DNA of 64,000 bases from Desertivirga xinjiangensis (GTDB lineage Bacteria; Bacteroidota; Bacteroidia; Sphingobacteriales; Sphingobacteriaceae): the NCBI RefSeq assembly GCF_024436435.1, contig NZ_JAFMZP010000008.1, positions 1 through 64,000 of the forward strand, written 5' to 3'. The notes under the pieces were generated by a model, which worked only from the letters and a program-made list of their open reading frames with translations, did no database searches and was not told the origin of the DNA. Each line of letters opens with the position of its first letter. Position 1 is the stretch's first letter. Shown piece by piece: positions 43,511 through 53,740 of this stretch. Both the position numbers and the translations under genes were made by a program.

Positions 43511-44074
43511 ATGATTGAAATACAGCACACCTTAGTACATGAGGATGTTTTTAGTGAGAATTTTGTGTGCCACCTTGATAAGTGTAAAGGTGCCTGCTGT
43601 GTAGAGGGGGATGCAGGTGCACCGCTGGAGAAGACTGAACTGCGTATACTGGAAGAAATATATGCCGAAGTTAGGCCCTACATGACAGTGAAGGGAATAG
43701 AGACGGTTGAAGCCGAGGGTGCCTGGGTTAAGGATCTGGATGGCGATTATACTACTCCTTGTATTGATGGCAATAAAGAATGCGCTTATGTGATATGGGA
43801 AAATGGAATAAGTAAGTGTGCTATTGAGAAGGCGTATCTTGAGGGAAAAATTCATTGGAAAAAGCCTATCTCCTGCCATTTATATCCGATCAGGATTACT
43901 GCTTATCCTGATTTTGACGTTCTTCATTATGACAGGTGGAATATTTGCAGCCCCGCCTGTTCGTTTGGCAAGGAATTAAAAGTGCCGGTTTACAAATTCT
44001 TAAAAGAACCCCTTATCCGTAAGTATGGAGAGGAGTGGTATAAGGAAGTAGAAGAGGCAGCAGGATTGATATAG
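43511..44074 (+). CDS. DUF3109 family Cys-rich protein
   Basis: A 187-aa protein rich in Cys: LDKCKGACCVEGDAGAPL near the start, then CIDGNKECAYV, KCAIEKAYLEG, ISCHLYPIR and CSPACSFGKEL. The pattern is like the YkgJ-type iron-sulfur or zinc-binding proteins; the family DUF3109 is typical of Bacteroidota. The Cys set suggests a metal cluster. Function is unknown. Confidence 0.9.
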   Translation: MIEIQHTLVHEDVFSENFVCHLDKCKGACCVEGDAGAPLEKTELRILEEIYAEVRPYMTVKGIETVEAEGAWVKDLDGDYTTPCIDGNKECAYVIWENGISKCAIEKAYLEGKIHWKKPISCHLYPIRITAYPDFDVLHYDRWNICSPACSFGKELKVPVYKFLKEPLIRKYGEEWYKEVEEAAGLI

Positions 44075-44082
44075 TTTAAGTA

Positions 44083-44104
44083 GGCGCACGCGTGCCGCGT
44101 GAGC
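44083..44104. repeat. Palindromic repeat, family B
   Basis: GGCGCACGCGTGCCGCGTGAGC. It lies between convergent genes. Confidence 0.65.
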
Positions 44105-44159
44105 AAATAGTCAAACTACAATAAAGGAGTTTCTAAATAAAGAAAAACTATGCTAGAGC

Positions 44160-46091
44160 TTAGCTGGCAATACTCCCCATCGTTTTACTTGATACAGCCA
44201 TTGATCTTACTTTTTCAGCAATAGCGGCGGCATCATAGCCACATTCGGCCCATAACTCTGGTTGTTCTCCATGTTCGATCAGAGTATCGGGAATCCCCAG
44301 ACGCACGATGGTTGAAGTATAGTTATTATCTGCCATGAATTCGAGAATGGCGCTCCCCATACCGCCCTGTAAGCATCCGTCTTCCACTGTGACGACCTTT
44401 CTAAATTTAGTAAACACCTCATGCAATAGCTCTGCATCCAGTGGTTTTACAAAACGTAAATCGTAGTGAGCGGGATAAATTCCTTCGGTGTTTAGTTCCA
44501 GCCTCGCTTTCGTTGCTTCATTGCCGATATGACCTATAGTAACCAGGGCTACTTCATCACCATCACAAATCTTACGGCCTTTACCTACGGGTATTGCTTT
44601 AAGAGGTCTTTTCCATTCAGGCATCACACCGGTTCCGCGGGGATAACGAATAACAAATGGTCCCATATTTTCCTGCTGGGCGGTAAACATCAGGTTTCGA
44701 AGTTCTTCTTCATTCATTGGAGCCGATACAACCATGTTGGGTATGCAACGCATGTATGCCAGATCATAAGCCCCATGGTGTGTGGCCCCATCGCTTCCGG
44801 CGATGCCGGCTCTGTCAAGACAAAAAACTACGTTAAGTTTCTGTAGGGCAACATCATGCAAAACCTGGTCATAAGCCCTTTGCATAAAGCTCGAATAAAT
44901 ATTACAGAAAGGGATCATTCCCTGGGTTGCCAGTCCTGCAGAAAATGTTACTGCATGTTGCTCTGCAATACCCACATCAAAAGCTCTTTTAGGCATAGCC
45001 TTCATCATGATGTTCATTGAGCTTCCTGATGGCATGGCGGGGGTAACCCCCATGATCTTAAGGTTTTTCTCAGCTAACTCAACTAGTGTATTCCCGAATA
45101 CATCCTGGTATTTAGGGGGTTGAGGTTTATCAGGAATGCTCTTTTTAATTTCTCCGGTTATTTTATCAAAAAGACCCGGAGCATGCCATTTCGTTTGATC
45201 TTTCTCTGCAAGTGCGAAGCCCTTACCCTTCACGGTTACGCAATGAAGCAATTTCGGTCCGGGTATATCTTTTAAGTCTTTAAGTACTTTAGCGAGGTGT
45301 TTTACATCATGGCCATCAATTGGCCCGAAATATCTGAATTTTAATGCTTCAAAAAAATTGCTTTTCTTCAAAAGCGTTCCCTTGATGCTCTTTTCTATCT
45401 TTTTAACGATCGTGTGGGCATTAGGCCCAAGCTCAGAAAGTTTACCAAGAACATGTGAAATATCATCCCTGAATTTATTGTACTGCCTGGAAGTGGTAAT
45501 ATCTGTGAGATATTCTTTGAGTGCCCCGACATTCGGGTCGATAGACATGCAGTTATCATTAAGAATAACCAGCAAATTGGAGTTCTCGATTCCGGCATGG
45601 TTAAGGGCTTCGAATGCCATGCCTGCAGTCATGGCGCCATCACCGATCACGGCTACATGCTGACGATCTTTCTCGCCTTTGTAGTGCGAGGCTACCGCCA
45701 TACCCAGTGCCGCCGAGATTGAGGTTGAAGAATGGCCTACACCGAAGGTATCATATTCGCTTTCTGATCGTTTTGGAAAGCCACTTATTCCCTTATAGAT
45801 ACGGTTTGTATGAAAGACGCTGCGCCTGCCGGTAAGTATCTTATGCCCGTAAGCCTGATGTCCTACGTCCCAAACTAACTGGTCGTACGGGGTATTCAAA
45901 ACATAATGTAAAGCTACGGAAAGTTCAACTACGCCCAAACTTGCTCCAAAATGTCCTCCATTAACAGAAACAACATCAATAATGTATTGGCGTAGTTCCT
46001 GGCAAATACGTTCCAGGTCGTTTTCGCTGAATTTTTTTAAATCAGAAGGATAATTTATTTGCTCTAAAAGTTCTCCCGCCGTTACTTCCAT
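44160..46091 (-). CDS. dxs: 1-deoxy-D-xylulose-5-phosphate synthase
   Basis: A 643-aa thiamine-diphosphate enzyme that joins pyruvate and glyceraldehyde 3-phosphate, the first step of the MEP isoprenoid pathway. Seen are [18 protein letters not shown], the ThDP motif [18 protein letters not shown]...[18 protein letters not shown] and [18 protein letters not shown]. Length is that of the family. It is convergent with the DUF3109 gene and divergent from scpA. Confidence 0.97.
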   Translation of the reverse strand: MEVTAGELLEQINYPSDLKKFSENDLERICQELRQYIIDVVSVNGGHFGASLGVVELSVALHYVLNTPYDQLVWDVGHQAYGHKILTGRRSVFHTNRIYKGISGFPKRSESEYDTFGVGHSSTSISAALGMAVASHYKGEKDRQHVAVIGDGAMTAGMAFEALNHAGIENSNLLVILNDNCMSIDPNVGALKEYLTDITTSRQYNKFRDDISHVLGKLSELGPNAHTIVKKIEKSIKGTLLKKSNFFEALKFRYFGPIDGHDVKHLAKVLKDLKDIPGPKLLHCVTVKGKGFALAEKDQTKWHAPGLFDKITGEIKKSIPDKPQPPKYQDVFGNTLVELAEKNLKIMGVTPAMPSGSSMNIMMKAMPKRAFDVGIAEQHAVTFSAGLATQGMIPFCNIYSSFMQRAYDQVLHDVALQKLNVVFCLDRAGIAGSDGATHHGAYDLAYMRCIPNMVVSAPMNEEELRNLMFTAQQENMGPFVIRYPRGTGVMPEWKRPLKAIPVGKGRKICDGDEVALVTIGHIGNEATKARLELNTEGIYPAHYDLRFVKPLDAELLHEVFTKFRKVVTVEDGCLQGGMGSAILEFMADNNYTSTIVRLGIPDTLIEHGEQPELWAECGYDAAAIAEKVRSMAVSSKTMGSIAS

Positions 46092-46293
46092 ACTGGTAGC
46101 CTAATGAAAAATAAAGCTACAAATTAACTCAATATAAATGAGAAAAATTCAGTGATCTACTGATTTCCTAAACTAAATATATCTGCGCTATGAATCGCCT
46201 GATATTGAGCTAAATGGCGCCCATAGCATTCCGTTTAAAAAAAATGATATCAAATGTAGATATAAGGATCAAAATAATTAATTTTGGCACTTT

Positions 46294-47052
46294 GTGATAC
46301 AGCAGGAAACATTCGAAATTAAGCTACCTCAATTTGAGGGTCCTTTTGACCTTCTTTTGTTCTTTATCGAGAGGGACGAGCTGGATATTCACGAGATCGC
46401 AATTTCCAGAATTACAGACGATTTCCTCCAGTATATACTGGAAATGAATGCGTTGAACATTGAACTCGCCAGCGAGTTCATCTTCATTGCCGCAACCCTA
46501 ATGCGTATTAAGGCAAAAATGCTGCTTCCGAGGCCTGAACTAGATGAATTGGGAAATGAGATAGACTTAAAGAAAGATCTTATCCATAAACTGATCGAAT
46601 ATAAAAGGTTCAAGCTTGTGTCGGAAGAATTGCGTTTGCTGGAGGATGAACGCCTCAAGATGGATAAGCGCGGAAATATTGCGGCGGATATCGAGCGGAT
46701 TGCTGAAACTTCAGAACCGGGAGAAGAACTTTCTTCTTTGGGTTTGTACCGGCTGATGATGGTCTATGAGCGTACAATGACCAGATATAAACAACGCACT
46801 GCAGATGTTAAACATACGGTAGTGCAATATCCGTACACTATTGAACAGCAGAAAAAGGTTGTTCAGGATCTGTTAAAGTTGAACGAGCAATTGGATTTTC
46901 AGGAGATCCTTAAGAACTCAGAGAATAAAGTTCATTTTGTATATAACTTCCTGGCCGTGCTGGAGATGCTGCAACAGCAGCTGGTATCCATACAGGTTGG
47001 CCTTGGATTTAATAACTTTTGGGTGGCTCAAAGGAGTTTTACCTCTAATTAG
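46294..47052 (+). CDS. scpA: Segregation and condensation protein A
   Basis: A 252-aa kleisin subunit of the SMC-ScpAB condensin, needed for chromosome segregation. It has FEGPFDLLLFFIERDELDIHE at the N-terminus, then EFIFIAATLMRIKAKMLLPRP, and a C-terminal winged-helix part. The start is GTG at 46294. It lies 25 bp before glyA on the same strand. ScpB and SMC genes are not in the window. Confidence 0.93.
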   Translation: MIQQETFEIKLPQFEGPFDLLLFFIERDELDIHEIAISRITDDFLQYILEMNALNIELASEFIFIAATLMRIKAKMLLPRPELDELGNEIDLKKDLIHKLIEYKRFKLVSEELRLLEDERLKMDKRGNIAADIERIAETSEPGEELSSLGLYRLMMVYERTMTRYKQRTADVKHTVVQYPYTIEQQKKVVQDLLKLNEQLDFQEILKNSENKVHFVYNFLAVLEMLQQQLVSIQVGLGFNNFWVAQRSFTSN

Positions 47053-47077
47053 TATTTAATTTTAACTCACATAAGTA

Positions 47078-48349
47078 ATGAAGAAAGATAAAGTTATCTT
47101 TAAGCTGATCGAAGCAGAACAGGAACGCCAGGAAAGCGGGCTTGAACTTATTGCCTCTGAAAATTTTGTAAGTAAACAAGTGATGGAGGCAGCAGGTTCT
47201 GCGCTTACTAATAAATACGCTGAAGGCTTGCCCGGAAAACGTTATTATGGCGGCTGTGAGATAGTAGATGAGATTGAGACCATTGCCATTGAACGTGCTA
47301 AGGAGCTCTTTAATGCAGCCTGGGTTAACGTTCAGCCTCATTCGGGCGCACAGGCCAATGCGGCGGTGATGCTGGCTTTATTACAGGCGGGGGATAAAAT
47401 TTTAGGATTCGATCTTTCTCACGGCGGTCACCTTACACATGGTTCACCCGTAAATTTTTCCGGTAAATTATATCAGCCTTTCTTTTATGGAGTTGACCGG
47501 GAGACCGGCCGTATCGACTATAAGCAATTAGAAGAAACCGCGTTAAGAGAAAAACCAAAATTAATTGTTTGTGGTGCTTCTGCTTATTCGCGTGAATGGG
47601 ACTATAAATTTATTCGTCAGGTGGCCGACCAGGTAGGTGCTTTGGTTCTGGCGGACATTTCGCATCCGGCTGGTTTAATAGCAAGAGGCTTGCTGGATGA
47701 TCCGCTTCCGCATTGCCATGTAGTAACAACAACTACTCATAAGACTTTAAGAGGACCCCGGGGCGGGATGATCATGCTGGGCAAAGATTTTGAAAATCCA
47801 TTTGGTCTAAAAACTCCTAAAGGTGAAATACGTCAGATGTCATCCTTATTGGATATGGCGGTGTTCCCTGGAACTCAAGGTGGTCCGTTAGAACATATCA
47901 TTGCTGCAAAAGCTATAGCTTTTGGGGAAGCGTTGAGTGATGACTACATGAAGTATGTGTTACAGGTGAAGAAGAATGCTGCTTCAATGGCTGAGGCTTT
48001 AGTATCCCGCGGCTACCAGATCATCTCCGGAGGTACAGATAATCATTTGATGTTAATTGATCTTCGTAACAAGAATATCACCGGTAAAACAGCTGAGGCG
48101 GCATTACAACAAGCACATATTACAGTAAATAAAAATATGGTGCCATTTGATGATAAATCACCGTTCGTAACTTCTGGTATTCGTGTAGGAACAGCGGCTA
48201 TTACCACACGTGGTTTGAAGGAAAAACATATGGATAAAATCGTTGATTTTATTGATACTGTAATTTCTGACCCGGAAAACCAAACCAATTTGAAAAAAGT
48301 CCGTAAAAAGATCGAAGAGCTAATGGATGAACATCCATTATATAAGTAG
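47078..48349 (+). CDS. glyA: Serine hydroxymethyltransferase
   Basis: A 423-aa PLP enzyme interconverting serine and glycine with tetrahydrofolate, the main source of one-carbon units. Conserved segments are [29 protein letters not shown], the PLP-Lys motif [15 protein letters not shown] and the [14 protein letters not shown] end. Length is typical. It follows scpA closely, and a GACAGG/CCTGTC hairpin lies directly after it. Confidence 0.97.
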   Translation: MKKDKVIFKLIEAEQERQESGLELIASENFVSKQVMEAAGSALTNKYAEGLPGKRYYGGCEIVDEIETIAIERAKELFNAAWVNVQPHSGAQANAAVMLALLQAGDKILGFDLSHGGHLTHGSPVNFSGKLYQPFFYGVDRETGRIDYKQLEETALREKPKLIVCGASAYSREWDYKFIRQVADQVGALVLADISHPAGLIARGLLDDPLPHCHVVTTTTHKTLRGPRGGMIMLGKDFENPFGLKTPKGEIRQMSSLLDMAVFPGTQGGPLEHIIAAKAIAFGEALSDDYMKYVLQVKKNAASMAEALVSRGYQIISGGTDNHLMLIDLRNKNITGKTAEAALQQAHITVNKNMVPFDDKSPFVTSGIRVGTAAITTRGLKEKHMDKIVDFIDTVISDPENQTNLKKVRKKIEELMDEHPLYK

Positions 48350-48369
48350 ACAGGTTGTAAAAGCCTGTC
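48349..48369 (+). terminator. Weak hairpin after glyA
   Basis: GACAGG pairs with CCTGTC around a 9-nt loop, followed by ATTATTT. It could end the glyA transcript before the sensor kinase gene 14 bp later. Confidence 0.4.
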
Positions 48370-48382
48370 ATTATTTGGTACA

Positions 48383-51139
48383 ATGATGGGTTTGAAAAGA
48401 AATACGAATGAAAAAGAGCGTTTAGACGCTCTTTTTAACTACCACATACTTGATACGGCTGCGGAAAAAGAGTTTGATGCAATAACCCGGCTTGCATCCT
48501 ATATCTGCCAAACACCTGTTGCATTTATTTCGCTTGTTGATGAGTCCCGTCAATGGTTCAAATCAAAAATCGGTTTTGAACTTTCTGAGACCCGCAGGGA
48601 TCAATCGCTTTGCCATTATACGATTCAAAAAGATTCTATTCTCGAAATTCAGGATATTCATAACGATCCATATTTTTCCAAAAAGGACCTGGGTGCCTTT
48701 TCTGACACACGTTTTTATGCAGGTGCTCCACTGATCGGCCCCGAAGGTCAGTGCATTGGTACTGTATGTGTGGCTGACAACTTGCCAAAAAAGTTGTCTG
48801 ATGAACAGCGCGATGCCCTGCAGATACTTGCCGGAGAGGTAGTTTGCCATTTGGAAACCCAAAAAAAGAACTGGCAGTTACAGGCGCTTGTTAACAGGCA
48901 TGAGCAAATGTTCAGTATCTTCAATAATTCCCCTGAACTACATGCCATACTCGATGATCAGGGCTCTATCTTAATGGTTAATAAATCAGTAGAGCATTTG
49001 CTGGGTTATTCGGTTGAAGAGATGCTGGGTAAAAACATCTGGTCATACTGCCAGCCTGGAGACAGGGATAGAGTAATGCCGGGAATCGAAGCTGCATTAG
49101 CCCGGGGAGAAACAGATTTCAGACTGGAAACACGGATATTATGTAAATCAGGAGAATACAAGTGGTTTGCCTGGCACGACACTAAGCAAACTGGCCGCTG
49201 GTTAATTAATGGCAGGGATGTTACCGATCAGAAAAAGATAACAGACGAGCTGGAACTGCTTTCGCTCGCTGCTAATAAAAGCGCGAGTGGTGTGCTTATC
49301 AGGGATGATAAGAATAGAGTTTTGTGGATGAATAAAGCCTTTGAAAATATCACGGGATATACTCTTGACGAACTACGTGGGCATGTTTTCGGGGACTCGC
49401 TGATTGGGAAGGATACGGATCTCAAGGTGGTAGAACATGCCAAGCTAGCCCTGAAGGAAAAACGCCCTTATGAGATTGAGGTCGTCTTACATAAAAAGGA
49501 CAAAAGCCCTATCTGGCTGTATATTTGCAATAATCCGATCTTTGGCGAGGATGGGTCGATGGAAAAGCAGATAGCAATCGCTGTAGATATCACATTACGT
49601 AAACAGGCGGAAGAACAGGTGAAGTTGTTATCTCTTGTGGCCAGTAAGACTGCAAACGGGGTAATTATTACAGACAAGGATGGTAAAGTTACCTGGGTTA
49701 ATGATTCGTTCACAGAAATTACCGGCTATACTTTAGAAGATGTATTATCTCGTCGTGCGGGCGATCTGCTTCTAGGCGCCGGTACCAATATGGACGAACT
49801 TGCACAGGTACGTGAATTGTCTGCCCAGCGGAAACCATATAACCTTGAAACTTTAAATTATCGGAAAGACAATGAGCCTGTTTGGCTATCTGTGTCGAAC
49901 ACCCCGGTCTTTGACGATAATGGAAATGTGATCCGGCAAATAGAGATTATTAATGATATAACGCTACGCAAGTATGCAGAGTTTGAATTGATAAGAGCTA
50001 AAGAAGAAGCACTTCAGTTGAGTAAGGCTAAGGAGATGTTTTTATCGGTAATGAGCCACGAGATACGGACTCCCTTAAATGCTGTGCTGGGCCTTTCAAG
50101 GGTTTTGTATGAAGAGAATACTTCTGAGTCACAGGCGGAAAGTTTAAGTCTGTTGAATTTCTCGGCGGAAAATCTAATGGCCTTAATTAATGATATCCTC
50201 GACCTTACTAAGATTGAAACCGGTAATCTTGAACTGGAGCAAACAGAAGTAGCGCTTAAGGATTTGATTTCAAAGACAATGAGTTCTGTGCAGTTTAAGG
50301 CTGTAGAGAAAGGGATAGCTTTTAATTTTGAGATAGATGCAAACGTACCGGAATTAATCAAAGGGGACGACACAAGGCTTTACCAGATCATGATGAATAT
50401 CCTTGGAAATTCATTAAAATTCACTGAGAAAGGTGAAATCAAGCTTAAGCTGGATATGGTAAAGGAGACCCAGGACTCAGTATCCCTAAAGTTTCAAATC
50501 TCGGATACTGGTATAGGTATACCTGCTGATAAATTAGGGCAGATCTTTGAAGTGTACAAGCAGGCAGGAGCAGATACAACAAGAAAATACGGCGGAACCG
50601 GTTTAGGGCTTTCAATTACAAAGAAACTTATTGAACTTCACCACTCTGAGATCTTTGTTGAAAGTAAAATAGGTGAAGGGACGAAATTTACTTTTACTAT
50701 TGAGTTTCAAAAAGCAAATCAACAAGCGTTGAATAAAAAAATTGAAATCACTCAGCAACTGAAAGGAACTGTACTTGTTGCGGATGATAATCAGATCAAC
50801 TGTTTTTTAGCCCGCAAGGTATTAAGTAAATGGGGAATTGATGTTGAATTCGCCGAAAACGGAAAAGTGGCAGTGGAAAAGGTTTTGAAGAAAAACTACA
50901 ATCTTGTTCTGATGGATATTCAAATGCCCGAAATGGATGGCTTTGAAGCCACAGATAAGATAAGAAAGCTGGCCGGAGGATCTTATAGGGATTTGCCTAT
51001 AATTGCTCTGACAGCTTCTATATCGTCTGCAGATGTAGAGAACATTGGCAAAGCCGGAATGAATGATTATCTGCTGAAGCCTTTCAATCCCGGCGATCTC
51101 TATTCGAAAATAGAAAACTATTTTCAAGCGGCAGGATAG
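48383..51139 (+). CDS. Hybrid sensor histidine kinase/response regulator (GAF-PAS3)
   Basis: A 918-aa soluble hybrid kinase: a GAF domain (residues 20-165; TRLASYICQTPVAFISLVDE), three PAS/PAC units (about 175-545), a HisKA domain with His559 (MSHEIRTPLNAVLG), a HATPase domain (NILGNSLKFTEKG, DTGIGIP, GTGLGLSI) and a C-terminal receiver domain with the phospho-acceptor Asp845 (LMDIQMPEMDG). It has no membrane segment. An output protein partner is not adjacent. It is followed by a double family B repeat. Confidence 0.93.
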   Translation: MMGLKRNTNEKERLDALFNYHILDTAAEKEFDAITRLASYICQTPVAFISLVDESRQWFKSKIGFELSETRRDQSLCHYTIQKDSILEIQDIHNDPYFSKKDLGAFSDTRFYAGAPLIGPEGQCIGTVCVADNLPKKLSDEQRDALQILAGEVVCHLETQKKNWQLQALVNRHEQMFSIFNNSPELHAILDDQGSILMVNKSVEHLLGYSVEEMLGKNIWSYCQPGDRDRVMPGIEAALARGETDFRLETRILCKSGEYKWFAWHDTKQTGRWLINGRDVTDQKKITDELELLSLAANKSASGVLIRDDKNRVLWMNKAFENITGYTLDELRGHVFGDSLIGKDTDLKVVEHAKLALKEKRPYEIEVVLHKKDKSPIWLYICNNPIFGEDGSMEKQIAIAVDITLRKQAEEQVKLLSLVASKTANGVIITDKDGKVTWVNDSFTEITGYTLEDVLSRRAGDLLLGAGTNMDELAQVRELSAQRKPYNLETLNYRKDNEPVWLSVSNTPVFDDNGNVIRQIEIINDITLRKYAEFELIRAKEEALQLSKAKEMFLSVMSHEIRTPLNAVLGLSRVLYEENTSESQAESLSLLNFSAENLMALINDILDLTKIETGNLELEQTEVALKDLISKTMSSVQFKAVEKGIAFNFEIDANVPELIKGDDTRLYQIMMNILGNSLKFTEKGEIKLKLDMVKETQDSVSLKFQISDTGIGIPADKLGQIFEVYKQAGADTTRKYGGTGLGLSITKKLIELHHSEIFVESKIGEGTKFTFTIEFQKANQQALNKKIEITQQLKGTVLVADDNQINCFLARKVLSKWGIDVEFAENGKVAVEKVLKKNYNLVLMDIQMPEMDGFEATDKIRKLAGGSYRDLPIIALTASISSADVENIGKAGMNDYLLKPFNPGDLYSKIENYFQAAG

Positions 51140-51160
51140 ATCCAGGGTTTTGATAAGTCG

Positions 51161-51255
51161 ATTTGTTAGCACACTCGGCACGCGTGAGCTAACAAATCGT
51201 AGTCGTCTATCCTTAGAGTTCATGTGCTGGCGCACGCGTGCCGAGTGTGCTTAAC
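51161..51255. repeat. Paired inverted copies of repeat family B
   Basis: Copies at 51168-51190 and 51229-51251 face each other. 51165-51186 can pair with 51233-51255 over about 21 bp. The left copy alone has a closing stem ATTTGTTAGC (51161-51170) with GCTAACAAAT (51188-51197). So two foldings compete. It lies between convergent genes. Confidence 0.75.
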
Positions 51256-51262
51256 ATGTTGG

Positions 51263-51706
51263 TTATTTTCTAACCTTTATTACAAGCTTCTTGATAGCCC
51301 CTTCGCCAATCATCGGTGCATGTACATCTTCAGGGAAGAATACAGCAAACTGATTTGATTGAAGCTCAAAGTACATACCTGGTTTGTCATTGAAAAAAAG
51401 AACATCTTTTTCTGGGTTATATTCCCCGGCAGGATTAGTGCAGGCACTGCGTGTGGTCCATCCCATTTTCTCACGGGCAGAGATACAAACCTGGATATCG
51501 ATGAAGTTGTTATGGCACTCGAACTTTGCAGCATCTTCTGCTACACCGTCTTTATTTGATACCGCAGCTTTCAGGTTCTCATCGATATCGTATTTTCCAA
51601 CTTCGATTGCAGCCAGGTCCTGGCCTTTTAGCCATTCAAATGCTTTGGCAAATGAAGGATGCACACTCGAATACTTATCTGCATTTTCTAATGAATCTAT
51701 GATCAT
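51263..51706 (-). CDS. YhcH/YjgK/YiaL family protein
   Basis: A 147-aa cupin-like protein (DUF386). Motifs are ECHNNFIDIQVCISAREKMGW and FAVFFPEDVHAPMI, with His residues for a metal site. Members are linked to sugar-acid and sialic acid metabolism, perhaps as isomerases or sugar-binding factors. It lies next to kdgK, consistent with a role in uronate or alginate catabolism. A strong terminator separates it from kdgK, so it may be expressed by its own promoter or by read-through. Confidence 0.85.
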   Translation of the reverse strand: MIIDSLENADKYSSVHPSFAKAFEWLKGQDLAAIEVGKYDIDENLKAAVSNKDGVAEDAAKFECHNNFIDIQVCISAREKMGWTTRSACTNPAGEYNPEKDVLFFNDKPGMYFELQSNQFAVFFPEDVHAPMIGEGAIKKLVIKVRK

Positions 51707-51728
51707 GGTTTTAAATCTTGATGGTTAA

Positions 51729-51762
51729 TAAAAAATCCGTCTTACTAAGATAGTAAGACGGA
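51729..51762 (-). terminator. Terminator after kdgK
   Basis: On the minus strand TCCGTCTTACTA pairs perfectly with TAGTAAGACGGA (loop of 3), followed by TTTTTTA. Among the clearest terminators in the window. Confidence 0.88.
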
Positions 51763-51788
51763 CAATATAATTAATTCCCTAGGAAATT

Positions 51789-52814
51789 TTAGCGCTGAAC
51801 ACGGCCGGAAGCATCACCTTTCATCAGAGTAGATACTTCAGATAGAGTAGCGTGGTTTAGGTCGCCAGGAATTGTGTGTTTTAATGCCGATGCAGCCACA
51901 CCAAACTCAGCAGCCTCACCGAAAGGTAAGCCAGTTACCAGACCGTAGATGAAGCCCGATGCGAATGAATCACCAGAACCAACACGGTCAACGATACGAA
52001 CTTCATATTGTTTTGTGTGGTAGAATTCATTTCCGTCGTAAACAAGTGCTGACCAACCGTTATCAGAAGCACTGTGGCTTTCACGTAAAGTTGAAGCAAT
52101 ATATTTGAATCCGAATTTTTCTTTCATTTGTTTGAACACAGATTTGTATCCGTCAAGATTTAATTCACCTTTAGTGATATCTGTGCCCTCGCTTTTGAAA
52201 CCTAGAGTAGTTTCTGCATCTTCTTCGTTACCGATACAAACGTCAACGTACTGGCAAAGTTCAGTCATTACTTCTTTAGCTTTCTCTTTGCTCCATAGTT
52301 TTTTACGGTAGTTCAAATCGATACTTGTAGTAATACCTTTTGCTTTTGCCGCTTTTAATGCTGCTAAAGTTAAGGCCGCAGCTTTATCACTTAATGCAGG
52401 AGTAATACCAGTTGTATGGAACCAGTCTGCTCCTTCAAAAATAGCATCAAAGTCAAATTCAGAAGCATCCACTTCAGAAATTGCAGCATCAGCGCGGTCA
52501 TAAATCACCTGAGAAGCTCTGGCTGAAGCACCAGTTTCAAGGAAGTAAATACCCAGTCTTTTTCCTCCTCTGGCTACATACTGAGTATCTACACCATAAC
52601 GGCGCAAGTGATTGATTGCAGCCTGTCCGATAGCGTTATCAGGAACTTTAGAAACAAATACGCCATCTAAGCCATAATTAGATACAGCTACAGCAACGTT
52701 AGCTTCACCACCACCGTAAGTTACATCAAAGCTATCGCTTTGTACAAAACGCTCGAATCCCGGAGTTGAGAGGCGTAACATGATCTCGCCCAGGGTTACT
52801 ACTTTTTTTGACAT
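51789..52814 (-). CDS. kdgK: 2-keto-3-deoxygluconate kinase
   Basis: A 341-aa PfkB/ribokinase family sugar kinase. GEIMLRLSTPGFERFVQSD is near the start, YGGGEANVAVAVSNYG is the substrate-binding signature, and RVGSGDSFASGFIYG near the C-terminus carries the catalytic Asp and anion hole. It phosphorylates KDG to KDPG, the substrate of Eda, whose gene lies divergent from it. Function as KDG kinase is inferred from this context and family look. Confidence 0.88.
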   Translation of the reverse strand: MSKKVVTLGEIMLRLSTPGFERFVQSDSFDVTYGGGEANVAVAVSNYGLDGVFVSKVPDNAIGQAAINHLRRYGVDTQYVARGGKRLGIYFLETGASARASQVIYDRADAAISEVDASEFDFDAIFEGADWFHTTGITPALSDKAAALTLAALKAAKAKGITTSIDLNYRKKLWSKEKAKEVMTELCQYVDVCIGNEEDAETTLGFKSEGTDITKGELNLDGYKSVFKQMKEKFGFKYIASTLRESHSASDNGWSALVYDGNEFYHTKQYEVRIVDRVGSGDSFASGFIYGLVTGLPFGEAAEFGVAASALKHTIPGDLNHATLSEVSTLMKGDASGRVQR

Positions 52815-53053
52815 CGTATTAGACTATTTAAATTTTAATAAGAGGGTTTAAAAATTCTTAAGATTTGGGGCAAAAGTACATTAAAGTTAAAGACTTAGTG
52901 TAATTCTTTGAAAAAAATACCGGGAACGTTTGCGTAAATTTTCTGGTACTTAGTAAGTGATTCTCATCATGTTTCGGGCCAGAGTACTTTTAATTTATTT
53001 AAATTTTCTACTTTAGCCCCCAGTTGTAAATCATTTAAATTCCATTTATTAAT
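52815..53053. promoter_or_regulatory. Divergent promoter region kdgK/eda
   Basis: TACTTTTG on the minus strand (52871-52878) fits a -7 box for kdgK. On the + side TACTTTAG (around 53008-53016) is a weak match for eda. No operator palindrome is obvious. A shared regulator binding here would control both arms of the KDG pathway. Confidence 0.35.
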
Positions 53054-53713
53054 ATGAGCAAAAAGACAGAAGTTTTAAAAGTAATTACTGAACAAGGAAT
53101 ATTACCATTGTACTTCAATAAAGATGCAGAAACAAGTGTTGAGTTATTAAGAGCGTTATATAATGCTGGCATAAGAACAGTAGAGTATACGAACAGGGGG
53201 GAAGCAGCTTTGGCTAACTTTGCAGAAATGAAGAAAGTAATTGATGCTGAACTTCCGGGAATGTTACTTGGTGTTGGTACAATTAAAGATGCAGCCTCAG
53301 CTGAAGCTTTCGTTAACGCTGGTGCAGATTACGTAATCAGTCCGGGATTAGTTGAAGATGTTGCTGAATGGGCAGAAGCAAGAGGTATTCTCTGGGTCCC
53401 TGGTTGTATGACTCCTTCAGAAATTATCAAAGCGGAAAAGTTAGGCGCTAAATTCGTTAAATTATTCCCTGGCAATATCTTAGGCCCAAGCTTCCTTTCA
53501 GGTATCAAAGCCTTATTTCCGAACCTTCTTTTCATGCCTACAGGCGGTGTTGATACTACTAAAGAGAACATTTCAGGATGGTTTAAAGCCGGTGTTTGTG
53601 CAGTTGGTATGGGCAGCAATTTGGTTACTAAAGATATCATGGACAACAAACAATATGATTTGTTGACAGAAAACACCACTAAGGTGCTTGAAACGATCAA
53701 TTCCAGTCGCTAA
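53054..53713 (+). CDS. eda: KHG/KDPG aldolase
   Basis: A 219-aa class I aldolase splitting KDPG to pyruvate and glyceraldehyde 3-phosphate (also KHG to pyruvate and glyoxylate). It has GIRTVEYTNRGEAALANF, LGVGTIKDAASAEAFVNAGA, YVISPGLVEDV, the Schiff-base Lys in AKFVKLFPGN and the phosphate-binding PTGGVD. It is 28 bp upstream of the transporter gene, an operon that with kdgK forms the KDG pathway. Confidence 0.95.
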   Translation: MSKKTEVLKVITEQGILPLYFNKDAETSVELLRALYNAGIRTVEYTNRGEAALANFAEMKKVIDAELPGMLLGVGTIKDAASAEAFVNAGADYVISPGLVEDVAEWAEARGILWVPGCMTPSEIIKAEKLGAKFVKLFPGNILGPSFLSGIKALFPNLLFMPTGGVDTTKENISGWFKAGVCAVGMGSNLVTKDIMDNKQYDLLTENTTKVLETINSSR

Positions 53714-53740
53714 AAAATAACCAATTTATAAACACACGAA

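Noticed and set aside
21456-51255. Dispersed palindromes as CRISPR or as insertion sequences
   Set aside because: Single copies at scattered sites, no spacers, no transposase. They fit REP-like families instead.
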